Source: a virus
DNA: 47,274 bases
Strand: one strand, 5' to 3'
IMG/VR virus record: IMGVR_UViG_3300045973_001178
Coordinates: 1 to 47,274 of that record
Under the pieces are notes generated by a model that was given only the letters and a program-made list of their open reading frames with translations, searched no databases and was not told the DNA's origin. Each line of letters opens with the position of its first letter. Position 1 is the first letter of the stretch. Shown one piece after another: positions 16,148 to 24,112 of this stretch. Both the position numbers and the translations under genes were made by a program.

Positions 16148-16617
16148 AGCACCCGCACCGTGTTGTTGAGGATGTAATTGTCGCCCTCATCCAGGACGAT
16201 GTCGTAGATGACCTGCAGGTCGAAGGGCACTATGTCCCGGACCGCAGAAAAGGTGATTACATGGTCCGATATTATCCCTGCGTTCGGGTAATACGGGTTG
16301 TTGGACACGTCGGCGATGGGCGCCACAGCAATAGGGAAGCGAGACTGCAGCTCGTTCAGTTTGACCCGCACCAAGCTGGCCAGAGGCACTGAAGAAAAGG
16401 GGTATGGCAGCGGGTTGGCAAGGAATTTATGATGCGGGAGCGATATGCTGTTGTACGTGTTTGTGCACACGCGCTGCACCATGCAGAGTGGGAGCTTAAC
16501 GACGTGGCAACGGTATGGCCGCACGTACCGGGTGGTCCAGTCTATGCCTTTAACCATACAGGCTTCCCCGCATCCGAATGCGGGAGATAGGTCGCTATAG
16601 CTCTTCAGTATCTTCAT
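16144..16617 (-). CDS. Hypothetical protein, 157 aa
   Basis: Starts MKILKSYSDLSPAFGCGEAC, overlapping the upstream stop (ATGA), with no separate ribosome-binding site, so it is probably translated by coupling. The composition is mixed with several Cys residues and a beta-rich C-terminal half. It lies directly before the terminase large gene. A small terminase subunit is usually found here, but this protein shows no helix-turn-helix, and I do not assign that role. Confidence 0.65.
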   Translation of the reverse strand: MKILKSYSDLSPAFGCGEACMVKGIDWTTRYVRPYRCHVVKLPLCMVQRVCTNTYNSISLPHHKFLANPLPYPFSSVPLASLVRVKLNELQSRFPIAVAPIADVSNNPYYPNAGIISDHVITFSAVRDIVPFDLQVIYDIVLDEGDNYILNNTVRVL

Positions 16618-17243
16618 TTTTTAAAGCTGGTAAGCTTGCTCAGCAGTACCCGCTGGAAGTCGGCCATTTTGTTGGGCGCTATCGCCAATACGGTCTCTTT
16701 CACAGCGTCCATGATGATTTGGTTCTCCATCCGGGCTTGCTTCGCTACGATCTCACGCAGGTCATCTGCAGCCTTGGCGTGCTGATTGATGGAGTCCACG
16801 AGATTGCGGATTTCTCCTACGTATTTCACGATCGACGCCTCCACGTTCTTGTTGGAGTCCTGCGTCGGGGATGTAGCCTCGAGCTCGGTGATGCGGTTGA
16901 GGCACGCGCGCACAAGGTTCTGCAGCAGCGCGCCCTGGGGGCCGGCATCTATCTTCAGGATGTCGTCCATCTGCTCGAATATGAGGCTGAAGTCCTTCTT
17001 GGTCACTGTCTGCGGCCGGAAGGCCTCTACAATGGAGTTGGCGGTGCGCTTCAGGATGTTGGGGCGCTGTGGTATGCGGTCCGACGGTATTTCCGACAGG
17101 CTGGTGAGGTAGTCGTACAGCTCGTTGAGCTGATAGTTCTTGGTGTAAACGGCGTATGCCTCGGCGCCCTTACCTAAGGTTTCAAGCATCTCGATGATGG
17201 TGATGTTCTTGTCTTTGAAGCGTGAAATATCTATTTCGGCCAT
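16614..17243 (-). CDS. Hypothetical helical protein, 209 aa (possible small terminase)
   Basis: I start at MAEIDISRFKDKNITIIEML because the upstream Met lies within the preceding gene. The protein is almost entirely helical with long charged stretches and a possible coiled coil (IRNLVDSINQHAKAADDLRE). Small terminase subunits are oligomeric helical proteins placed just before the large subunit; here one gene separates the two. The ribosome-binding site is weak. This role is a guess from position, and no DNA-binding motif is clear. Confidence 0.55.
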   Translation of the reverse strand: MAEIDISRFKDKNITIIEMLETLGKGAEAYAVYTKNYQLNELYDYLTSLSEIPSDRIPQRPNILKRTANSIVEAFRPQTVTKKDFSLIFEQMDDILKIDAGPQGALLQNLVRACLNRITELEATSPTQDSNKNVEASIVKYVGEIRNLVDSINQHAKAADDLREIVAKQARMENQIIMDAVKETVLAIAPNKMADFQRVLLSKLTSFKK

Positions 17244-17250
17244 GGTGGTT

Positions 17251-18219
17251 TTAAGCGTATTCTCCGCTGGTTTTTGCCTGCACGATAGCATTGGCGATGT
17301 CCGAGGCGATCTTATCCAGGTTCTCGTCCCAGTAAGCCACCTCGTCAGGATCTGCGATAAGCGCGCGATCGTTGGCGTACTCAGTTACCCGGGGCAGGGC
17401 GATAGCCTTTATCTCCGCGGGGTCCACTGACTCCCCTATCCCGGAAACTACGCCGTCGGACAGCTCAGAAATGAACTCAGCGATGGGTGTGCCGCTGTAT
17501 GCGCTCTTGAGATTACCCAGTACCCCACCGTACATCACGGCCGGATCCGATTTCTCAGGGGCGTCAGCAAGGGTTTGCTCGATGTCGCCGGCGCCCTCGT
17601 CTCCCCCGCTCTGGATAGCCTGATTGGTGGAGATGGTGTAGCTGCTCCACTGCCGCTTCCACACAGGAGGTAGACCAAGCTCGTCGGCCTGCTCTTGCAC
17701 TACCTTGAAAAGGGTGTTGTGCACCGCGGTAAACAGCTCAAGGCGCACTTTTGCGGCTGCATCTTTCCGTTTGGCTTGCTCTTCCTCAGCAGGAGAAGCA
17801 TACGGGGTTTTGCGGACCCTGTCGTCCATACTGGGGACCAACTTGTTTGGGGCTCTGACAATGTTTCGAGCAAAGTCCTCAGAGCTGAGAACAGATGTTA
17901 TCCTGGCGCGGTATTCAGGGTACACACTCTCCCGCATCTTGGCTTTCAGCTCGAGGGATGTGGCGTTTTGGGTGAGGGCGGCAACAGCAGAATCGTACAG
18001 GCGATCTACATATCCCCATTTTTCCAACTGTTTGGTTATCCCGTCCACAAAACGGGCGCGCTCAGCCGGGTCTTCGGTACCAATGAAATGGCTGTAGTAG
18101 TTTACGAGCTCATCCGTCTCCTGGACGCCAAGCCGAGTTTGGCCCACCATGCGCCGGCCGCGCTGCCGCGGCTCACCTTTAGGTAGAGTTTTGGCCCAGT
18201 TCACCGATGATTTATACAT
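17251..18219 (-). CDS. Hypothetical protein, 322 aa, first gene of the packaging block
   Basis: I start at MYKSSVNWAKTLPKGE because GGGAGA precedes it; two upstream ATG codons lie before that site. The N-terminal 35 residues are basic, and the rest is mainly helical with an acidic C-terminal quarter (ADPDEVAYWDENLDKI). It directly follows the promoter-like element at 18234-18253, so it is probably the first gene of the late virion unit. No function recognised. Confidence 0.7.
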   Translation of the reverse strand: MYKSSVNWAKTLPKGEPRQRGRRMVGQTRLGVQETDELVNYYSHFIGTEDPAERARFVDGITKQLEKWGYVDRLYDSAVAALTQNATSLELKAKMRESVYPEYRARITSVLSSEDFARNIVRAPNKLVPSMDDRVRKTPYASPAEEEQAKRKDAAAKVRLELFTAVHNTLFKVVQEQADELGLPPVWKRQWSSYTISTNQAIQSGGDEGAGDIEQTLADAPEKSDPAVMYGGVLGNLKSAYSGTPIAEFISELSDGVVSGIGESVDPAEIKAIALPRVTEYANDRALIADPDEVAYWDENLDKIASDIANAIVQAKTSGEYA

Positions 18220-18233
18220 ATAGTCTCCCATCA

Positions 18234-18253
18234 TTACTATAATGTTTTATACT
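18234..18253 (-). promoter_or_regulatory. Promoter-like element, GTATAAA-N4-TATA family
   Basis: Reads AGTATAAAACATTATAGTAA on the minus strand, preceded by ATTAAAAATTA. It begins at the stop codon of the double-HTH gene and lies 15 nt upstream of the 322-aa gene. It marks the junction between replication/transcription genes and the virion block, where a late promoter is expected. Confidence 0.65.
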
Positions 18254-18834
18254 TAATTTTTAATGAACTTGCCTTTATATTTGTGCAGGAACTTAACCAT
18301 CGTGGGATATTTTCCTGTCTTTTCCAGCCGGGTAACCATAAGCCGGAAGGTTATGGACACGTCCGGGTTGCTGACCTTCTCCACCCGGGCAATGTCGTAG
18401 AAGCTGTTGCCGGCCATGGCCAGCTGCAGCAAAGAAAACTGCCGATCCGTGAGGTCCGGCCGGCAGCTCATGTACTCACACAGCATGGCTTCGCTTTGCA
18501 GGAAATTGTAGAGGGTGAGGATCTTCACGCGGATGCTCTTGAAGCTGTCGGACAGGTGGGGCTGGGCGATGCAGAACAGGATGCTGAGCTCCCGCTGTTT
18601 GTGTTTGCCTTCCTGCTTGACCTTAAGCGCCTCCAAGATCATGAGATCCCGGTCGGTGAAATAGTACTTGCAGATGAGCTTCATCCACTCCGCCAAGTCG
18701 CCAGGCTCGAGCCGGTCGGCCTCTTTTATCACCTCTTCGAAGGTGTAATGTACGTTCTTCCCGATCATCACATTGGCTCGAGTATTAAATAATTCTTGCG
18801 GTTCACAATCACCAACAGATCTTTCTTTAAGCAT
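18253..18834 (-). CDS. Double helix-turn-helix protein, candidate sigma-like factor, 193 aa
   Basis: The segment from about residue 58 (YYFTDRDLMILEALK, then ELSILFCIAQPHLSDS) and that from about residue 125 (DLTDRQFSLLQLAMAGNSFY, then DIARVEKVSNPDVS) both resemble the helix-turn-helix of sigma factor region 4 or LuxR-type regulators. It lies between the NusG paralogue and the first promoter-like element of the virion block, so a role in late transcription is plausible. The ATG at 18834 has a strong GGAGG site, though it overlaps the NusG gene by 67 nt; an alternative ATG at 18768 overlaps the NusG stop. I prefer 18834. Core sigma regions 1-3 are not recognised. Confidence 0.6.
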   Translation of the reverse strand: MLKERSVGDCEPQELFNTRANVMIGKNVHYTFEEVIKEADRLEPGDLAEWMKLICKYYFTDRDLMILEALKVKQEGKHKQRELSILFCIAQPHLSDSFKSIRVKILTLYNFLQSEAMLCEYMSCRPDLTDRQFSLLQLAMAGNSFYDIARVEKVSNPDVSITFRLMVTRLEKTGKYPTMVKFLHKYKGKFIKN

Positions 18835-19337
18835 GTGGCCTCCACTTTAATGTCCCGGCGCGTAACCGATGTAACCTTGCCCACCACGCCAGTATACGGG
18901 CCCACAGAGATGCGCACCTTGCGGCCGACACGAATGCCGGCATCGTAGGTCGGCGATACGCCATCGCAGCCGGACTTCACCATCTTCTCCAGCTCGAAGT
19001 ACGTCATGGTGTGGTATTTTCCGAGCATGCCGCGGAGGAAATAGAAACCCAGACCCGATTTGCGGATCTCATCCTCGACGTTAGTTATTTGTTGGGGGGT
19101 GCTGATGCCTACGAAAATGTAACCGGGGAAAACTGGCTCGTTAATAGCTTTGCAGTCGTCCCCGGATTTGGCTAGAACTCGCGCGCTTGGGATCCACGCG
19201 GTCGTGCCTTTTAAAATTTTATAAGTTTGTGTTTGGTATTTTTGCGTCTGGTATTGGCGGGAATTAACCCAAAGAATATACCACTTCAAAGATCGATCAA
19301 TGACTTTGAGTTGGTACCGTTTAGGGATTGGAAACAT
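18768..19337 (-). CDS. NusG-like transcription elongation factor, 189 aa
   Basis: Residues 19-110 match a NusG NGN domain: LKWYILWVNSRQYQ, then a basic region and 'PVFPGYIFVGI' (PxFPGYxFV is the hallmark). A C-terminal KOW domain follows (GIRVGRKVRISVGPYTGVVG). NusG/RfaH proteins bind RNA polymerase and adjust pausing and termination. Phage paralogues may favour phage transcription. It overlaps the primase half by 52 nt and the HTH gene by 67 nt. A 53-residue insertion-like stretch between the domains is longer than in a typical NusG. Confidence 0.85.
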   Translation of the reverse strand: MFPIPKRYQLKVIDRSLKWYILWVNSRQYQTQKYQTQTYKILKGTTAWIPSARVLAKSGDDCKAINEPVFPGYIFVGISTPQQITNVEDEIRKSGLGFYFLRGMLGKYHTMTYFELEKMVKSGCDGVSPTYDAGIRVGRKVRISVGPYTGVVGKVTSVTRRDIKVEATCLKKDLLVIVNRKNYLILEPM

Positions 19338-19945
19338 GTCTCCAAGAACTTCTGCTTGCCATGTTTCATCACATACTCATCTGGATCAAGCTCAACAAGA
19401 TCCACAGTTACAGGCAGAATACCTCCTTGTCTTAAAGTGTCTGATGCCTTCGCTGCTGCTACCCTTCCTGCGTCGTCCGGATCATAGCACACAAGCACAC
19501 ACTTACAGAACCGCCGAAGCAAGCACATGTGATCCCATGATAGATGCGTCCCTAATGTACAAACCACATTGCCGATGCCTACATCGTAAAGCTTGAGGAA
19601 GTCGAATATCCCCTCTACGACTATAGCATATTCCTGTTCTGCAATGCAAGCATGTGTTTCAGTGAGCCCATACAGGAGCTCGGCCGGAAAGATCCGCTCC
19701 GTGGTGTCGTAGAAGAACTTGAGGCCCGGGCTGCGGAAGCAGAGGCCCTTGAAGAAGCCATGGAGATCATGCAGCGGGTAGATTAGGCGCTCACCTGGCC
19801 CGAAGTCTTTAACCTTGTGCAGCCACAGCGGGCTGGAGGGCCCGTAGACGTCACCGTCCTTGTAGTAGCAGATGCCGAATTTGTCGAGGGTGGGCCGGCT
19901 GATGGCTTTCTCCTCAAGGAGAGTGATAAGGGATTTTTGGCTCAT
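19286..19945 (-). CDS. TOPRIM domain of a split DNA primase, 219 aa
   Basis: The protein shows TOPRIM motifs: AIVVEGIFDFLKLYDVG with the EG..D signature (residues about 107-123), then CVLVCYDPDDAGRVAAA (DxDxAG type, about 150-165) and ELDPDEYV near the end. These are the metal-binding residues of DnaG/topoisomerase catalytic cores. The N-terminal 75 residues resemble the region preceding TOPRIM in DnaG. No zinc finger is present; a candidate partner is encoded at 29826-30314. The start overlaps the polymerase stop (ATGA). Confidence 0.85.
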   Translation of the reverse strand: MSQKSLITLLEEKAISRPTLDKFGICYYKDGDVYGPSSPLWLHKVKDFGPGERLIYPLHDLHGFFKGLCFRSPGLKFFYDTTERIFPAELLYGLTETHACIAEQEYAIVVEGIFDFLKLYDVGIGNVVCTLGTHLSWDHMCLLRRFCKCVLVCYDPDDAGRVAAAKASDTLRQGGILPVTVDLVELDPDEYVMKHGKQKFLETCFQSLNGTNSKSLIDL

Positions 19946-22386
19946 TTTAGCTCCACCATCTCGCCGAGGCTCGGGCCGCGCTTGATACCAACAGGGGTAG
20001 GCACGCAGAGTGGCTCCGTGGTCTCCAGCAGGACCTTTATCTTAGGCCACAGCTCGAGATGGTTCGTCTCAGACATCTCCAACACCACGGCGTCGTGGAT
20101 CTGGAAGCAGAAGGTGTAGTCGTTCACATCCGGCGGATAGGTCTGCAGCATGTTGATGAGCGCCAAGTTGGTGATGTCGGCGCCGTGCGACTGGATGGGG
20201 CTATTTACTGCACAGCGGGCGCAGGACGAGGCAATAGAGTTGATCGGATGGTCTATGCCATCCAGATGCCGGATGCGCCCCAGAGGCGTGTAGACGCATT
20301 TAAACTCACGCGCGTAGGCTTTGACGTCCTCTATCCACTGGGCGACGCCCGGGTAGCCGCGGAAGAAGTTGTCGTACAGCTTCTTGGCGTCGTTTTTGGA
20401 CATCCCTTTGTCCTCGGCGAGGGTTTTCCAGCTCATACCGTAGATAATACCGAAGGACACACTCTTGGAGTTGGAGCGCTGATCATCGGTGACCTGCTCT
20501 GGCGGTATGCCGTACACAGTGGAGGCCATTACGCGGTGAATGTCGAGGCCAGAATTGAGGTCGGCCAGCAGTTTCTTATCCTGCGACAGGTGGGCCAGCA
20601 CGCGGACCTCGATCTGTGAGAAGTCGAACTCGTAGTAGATGTAGCCGGGCCGGGCGGTGAACGCCTTTTTGATGTCTTTGTTCTTCCTCGGCAGGTTCTG
20701 GAGGTTGGGCTTAGCTGACGCCGTGCGGCTGGTGTTCTGCACGCCGACCTTGTAGTCCGTGTGGATGCGATTGTCGGCCTCTGACAGCCTCAGCAGCGGG
20801 ATAACAAAGGTTTTCAGCAGGGTGGACGTGGCCCGGTAGTCTAGCAGCATGTCGATGACCGGGTGCTTCAGTTTGAGCTTCTTCAGGGTATCCTTGTCAG
20901 TGGACTCCTGTGTCTTGGTGAGGCGGATTACCGGCAGTTTCAGGTGTGTGAACAGTATTTCGGCCAGCTGCTCGTCCGAAGTGATGTCGAAGGTTTTACC
21001 CACAGAGGCGTGGATCGTCAGGGTAAGCTGCGCGATCTTATCTTCATACTCTTTTTGCACCCGCATGAGGTGCGCACGGTCAGCGTACACGCCGGCGTAC
21101 TCCAGTTCCATGAAAATGGTGTTGACCTGCATGTAGAGACTATACAGCAGGAACTCCAGGTTCTGCTCTTTGAGCATGGGAGCCTGAGTCATGAAGATGC
21201 GGAAGGTGCAATCCACGTCGCCACAGACGTAAACCTTCAGGATGCTGCGCGGGATCTTGGAGTAGTCGTGCCCGCACTTGAGCTGCGCCTTTATCCTCTC
21301 GAGCGCGTCGTCGTAGCCGCCCATATCTGTGTAGACCCAAGCCAGATTCTTCAGCTTTTTAGACATCTGCGTCTCGTCGATAATGTTGGAGGAGATCAGC
21401 GTGTCGAGGAAGAAGAAGCCGGCCGTGATGCCGACATCATACCGCAGGATCTTGAGGTCGTATTTACCATTATGGAGGATAAGCTTCTTGTTTGTCAGGT
21501 ACTTATTCCATTTGTCGATAAGCGGCTTGCGGCGCTCTTCCGGCCAATGATTGGTGTTGCCATCGTCGAGCCAAGGGAAGTACGCAGCCTTGCCTGGGGC
21601 CCAGCAAACGGCCCAGCAGACCGTCTTGGTGTGCATGAAGTCAGGACCGCCGTCCGTCTCGATGTCGAGGGAGAGATATTCATAGCTCTTGGTCATCTCA
21701 ATGAACGTGTCGAGCTTCTCTTCGGTCTCCAGATAGATGTAATCGGTGGGTATTTTAGGGGCCACGCCGTGCACGGCCGCTTTGTGTCCGCGCTTGATGT
21801 TGCGCACTATCTGCGTCTCGTGGTTGGAGTCGGCGTAGATGGCGTCGATGTTGTAGATGGGCATGAAAAGGATGCCCGGGTACTGCTCGAGAGTTACAAG
21901 GCCGCCCTGGAGCAGGGTGAGGTTTGCCTTGCGGTCGCCCATGAAATGCTTGAGGACGTCCGGCCCCTCGAGAATGACCAGTTTAGGAGCTATGGAGCGT
22001 ATTTCCTTGTTGAGGTAGTTGAAGCACGCCTTGGCCTCCTTGGCCTTGGGTTTTGGCACCTTGTCGGCGTAGCACTTCACCATGTAGGTGATGTAGACCT
22101 GCCGGCGGTCCATCTCAGCTTTCTTCAGGATCCGGTCCAGCAGGATACCGCGTTCCCCAAGATACGGGCGGCCGAACGTGTCGTCGTCCGAGGCCGGCTG
22201 GGGCCCGATCCACATCATGGTGGGGGCGTAGTCTCCGGCGCCCATAACGATGTTGCGCCGGGCAGCGTACCGGCCGCACAGGTTACACTTGGGATCAACT
22301 ATCGCCGCGATCTTAGCCTTGTCGGCTTCGCGGGTAATAGCAAAATCATGAACTAACGGTAAGTCTAATTGGAGATCATTTTGCAT
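19942..22386 (-). CDS. Family A DNA polymerase fused to a UDG-like domain, 814 aa
   Basis: Residues 34-200 resemble family 4 uracil-DNA glycosylases, with C34/C37 and C105/C121 as 4Fe-4S ligands, GRPYLGERG and APKLVILEGPD. The expected motif-1 Glu and motif-3 His are not seen (IGPQPASDD and MPIYN), so glycosylase activity is doubtful. The 3'-5' exonuclease follows: D241/E243, N306 with D310, and Y386/D390. The polymerase has motif A D588-E593, motif B R637/K641/F645/Y649 and motif C H764-D765, followed by Ala. Phe at 645 is the dideoxynucleotide-discriminating residue. The SPO1 polymerase has a similar fusion. Probably the replicative polymerase. Confidence 0.95.
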   Translation of the reverse strand: MQNDLQLDLPLVHDFAITREADKAKIAAIVDPKCNLCGRYAARRNIVMGAGDYAPTMMWIGPQPASDDDTFGRPYLGERGILLDRILKKAEMDRRQVYITYMVKCYADKVPKPKAKEAKACFNYLNKEIRSIAPKLVILEGPDVLKHFMGDRKANLTLLQGGLVTLEQYPGILFMPIYNIDAIYADSNHETQIVRNIKRGHKAAVHGVAPKIPTDYIYLETEEKLDTFIEMTKSYEYLSLDIETDGGPDFMHTKTVCWAVCWAPGKAAYFPWLDDGNTNHWPEERRKPLIDKWNKYLTNKKLILHNGKYDLKILRYDVGITAGFFFLDTLISSNIIDETQMSKKLKNLAWVYTDMGGYDDALERIKAQLKCGHDYSKIPRSILKVYVCGDVDCTFRIFMTQAPMLKEQNLEFLLYSLYMQVNTIFMELEYAGVYADRAHLMRVQKEYEDKIAQLTLTIHASVGKTFDITSDEQLAEILFTHLKLPVIRLTKTQESTDKDTLKKLKLKHPVIDMLLDYRATSTLLKTFVIPLLRLSEADNRIHTDYKVGVQNTSRTASAKPNLQNLPRKNKDIKKAFTARPGYIYYEFDFSQIEVRVLAHLSQDKKLLADLNSGLDIHRVMASTVYGIPPEQVTDDQRSNSKSVSFGIIYGMSWKTLAEDKGMSKNDAKKLYDNFFRGYPGVAQWIEDVKAYAREFKCVYTPLGRIRHLDGIDHPINSIASSCARCAVNSPIQSHGADITNLALINMLQTYPPDVNDYTFCFQIHDAVVLEMSETNHLELWPKIKVLLETTEPLCVPTPVGIKRGPSLGEMVELK

Positions 22387-22952
22387 GCACTTTTCATCCA
22401 GCTCTCTAAGAGCACAGTCCAGTCACGATCACATATAGCATGTTGGGTATTCCACGGCTGAGGGATGAGCCACCCCATCCCACCTGCAGCGCAAAATTGG
22501 TCAATATTATCGTCACGGTCGTCGAGAAGAATGGCGTTGGGATTAGCTAAGAGCCGCTTGTGTGCAGTCATCAGGATGACCTTGTCCATGTACTGCGGGA
22601 GGCACCTTTCAATCCAGCGCAGCTTCCCAAGCCAGGCTACCGGGTCTTTCATCGGGTAGGACGTGAGGTATACCTCGTCGGAGTAGCTCTCCACGATCTC
22701 GAGCACGTCGCTGCCGCGGCGGTCCCACTTCAGATCCTCCCAAAAACGAATCGTGTGACACTCCTTGATCAAGGAGTCCATGGTGTGGCGCCCATTGGTG
22801 GCTGCCACAGCCTCAGGGAACATCTCATAGTTACCGCGTTTGTAAGGGTAGTTGGCGATGTCGTACGGCAGGCCCAGCGCGCTCTGCAGGCCACCGACGA
22901 AGTCCACGAGGACCCCATCCATGTCGAGAAAAACTATAGGTTTATCGCTCAT
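22365..22952 (-). CDS. 5'(3')-deoxyribonucleotidase (NT5C-like HAD), 195 aa
   Basis: Haloacid-dehalogenase motifs are clear: VFLDMDGVLVDF (motif I, both Asp), LTSYP (motif II Thr/Ser) and ILLDDRDDNIDQF (motif IV). Phage and organelle 5'(3')-deoxyribonucleotidases of this type remove phosphate from dNMPs. It could balance nucleotide pools with the dNMP kinase at 33546-34208 or degrade an unwanted nucleotide. The gene overlaps the polymerase start by 22 nt and has an AAAGGG site. Confidence 0.85.
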   Translation of the reverse strand: MSDKPIVFLDMDGVLVDFVGGLQSALGLPYDIANYPYKRGNYEMFPEAVAATNGRHTMDSLIKECHTIRFWEDLKWDRRGSDVLEIVESYSDEVYLTSYPMKDPVAWLGKLRWIERCLPQYMDKVILMTAHKRLLANPNAILLDDRDDNIDQFCAAGGMGWLIPQPWNTQHAICDRDWTVLLESWMKSACKMISN

Positions 22953-23209
22953 TGTCCCTTTCGTTTTCTGTACTTAAGGATTTCCCAAACCTGCTTTTTC
23001 CATGTATTAATGGTCTTGCTTTTTGTGTCACTGACCATAAACTCGGCGCTGACAATATTATAACATTTGCGACTACCTTTATGCAACACATGTTTAACCA
23101 CCATCAGCGGGGCGAAGTCCTTCTGCTTGCGCAGAATAGCAATATCATGGGCGTCCGTGACCCGGACTACATACCCCTCGAGGTGGCGGCGAAACTGGAC
23201 AATACGCAT
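22949..23209 (-). CDS. Hypothetical basic protein, 86 aa
   Basis: Starts MRIVQFRRHLEGYVVRVTDA and ends in a strongly basic tail (KKQVWEILKYRKRKGQ). The first part looks beta-rich, the last helical. It overlaps the next gene by 4 nt. A nucleic-acid contact is possible from charge alone; no family recognised. Confidence 0.6.
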   Translation of the reverse strand: MRIVQFRRHLEGYVVRVTDAHDIAILRKQKDFAPLMVVKHVLHKGSRKCYNIVSAEFMVSDTKSKTINTWKKQVWEILKYRKRKGQ

Positions 23210-23218
23210 GCGTATCCT

Positions 23219-24082
23219 TTACAGCTGAACTGTGAGCGACGCCGAGAGGTCCACCATAAACGAGCAGTTGTTCGTCGTAGGTTTGGACCCGATCATGTGC
23301 AATATAGGGCAGCGTGTGCTGGTGGGCGGATACACTTCGCGTTCCGCGTAGTCCACCTTACCCATGATTACGCCCTGGCGGAAGGATCCGGCGTTGATCA
23401 GGAATCCCTCCCGCACCCGGACTTCCGGGGGCCGCTCCTTGGTGTCGTAATAGCGCTGGAACGGTATGAATTTAGGCTTGTGGCTATGCCCGCGAATAAA
23501 GACGTCCACAGCTCGCCACTGGTTGGACACCTTCTGCAGCTCGTTGATGTCGCTGGCTTCAGTTACGCCGCTGCCTTTGCCATGGTGGATATGAATCTTG
23601 ACGGTGGCGCTGCCGGCAGTCTTGTATTTGAAGTTGAGGCGCAGCAGAGCCTGGCCGGATCCGAGGTATGGAATTTTGTTCTTGGCGCAGATGTACTGAA
23701 CCGAGGTCAGCCCGTTAGCGTAAACACGGTAGTGGTCCCCGTCGAGGAATCCCAGCGTACGGGAGGGCTTCATCAGCTTGTTTAACCGCGGGATGACGAA
23801 GTTGTCCATCCACGTGAGGTGCTGTATGTCCTCCTGCTCAAGCGCTTCCTGCCGGTCGTTGAACATGGCGCGGCGCAGGAGCCGGGTCGTGGGGCGGTCG
23901 TCGTCCGTGAGATCTCCCGGGCAGATGAAGTAGGCATACTTATCCTTCCTCACAATGTCAGATAGTGCGTCGAAGCTCCTCTCTAAGAACGCCGGGGATC
24001 CGATGTGTAGGTCTCCGATGCAGTAGAGGTTCATCATCGGGCCGGTCTTGTTTACACCAAAGTCAAAGTCCTTGATCAGCAT
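23219..24082 (-). CDS. Metallophosphoesterase, 287 aa
   Basis: Calcineurin-like motifs occur in order: GDLHIGS, GDLTDDD, DGDHY (a variant of GNHD), HIHHGKG and RGHSHKP. This is the usual two-metal phosphoesterase core. The ATG at 24082 has CAGGAGCTTT upstream. It lies beside SbcC and SbcD, whose nuclease belongs to the same superfamily, but this gene is shorter, lacks Mre11 capping features and has different spacing. The substrate is unknown: nucleic acid or nucleotide. Confidence 0.8.
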   Translation of the reverse strand: MLIKDFDFGVNKTGPMMNLYCIGDLHIGSPAFLERSFDALSDIVRKDKYAYFICPGDLTDDDRPTTRLLRRAMFNDRQEALEQEDIQHLTWMDNFVIPRLNKLMKPSRTLGFLDGDHYRVYANGLTSVQYICAKNKIPYLGSGQALLRLNFKYKTAGSATVKIHIHHGKGSGVTEASDINELQKVSNQWRAVDVFIRGHSHKPKFIPFQRYYDTKERPPEVRVREGFLINAGSFRQGVIMGKVDYAEREVYPPTSTRCPILHMIGSKPTTNNCSFMVDLSASLTVQL

Positions 24083-24112
24083 AAAGCTCCTGTAATCCTA
24101 GCAGTAGCTGGT

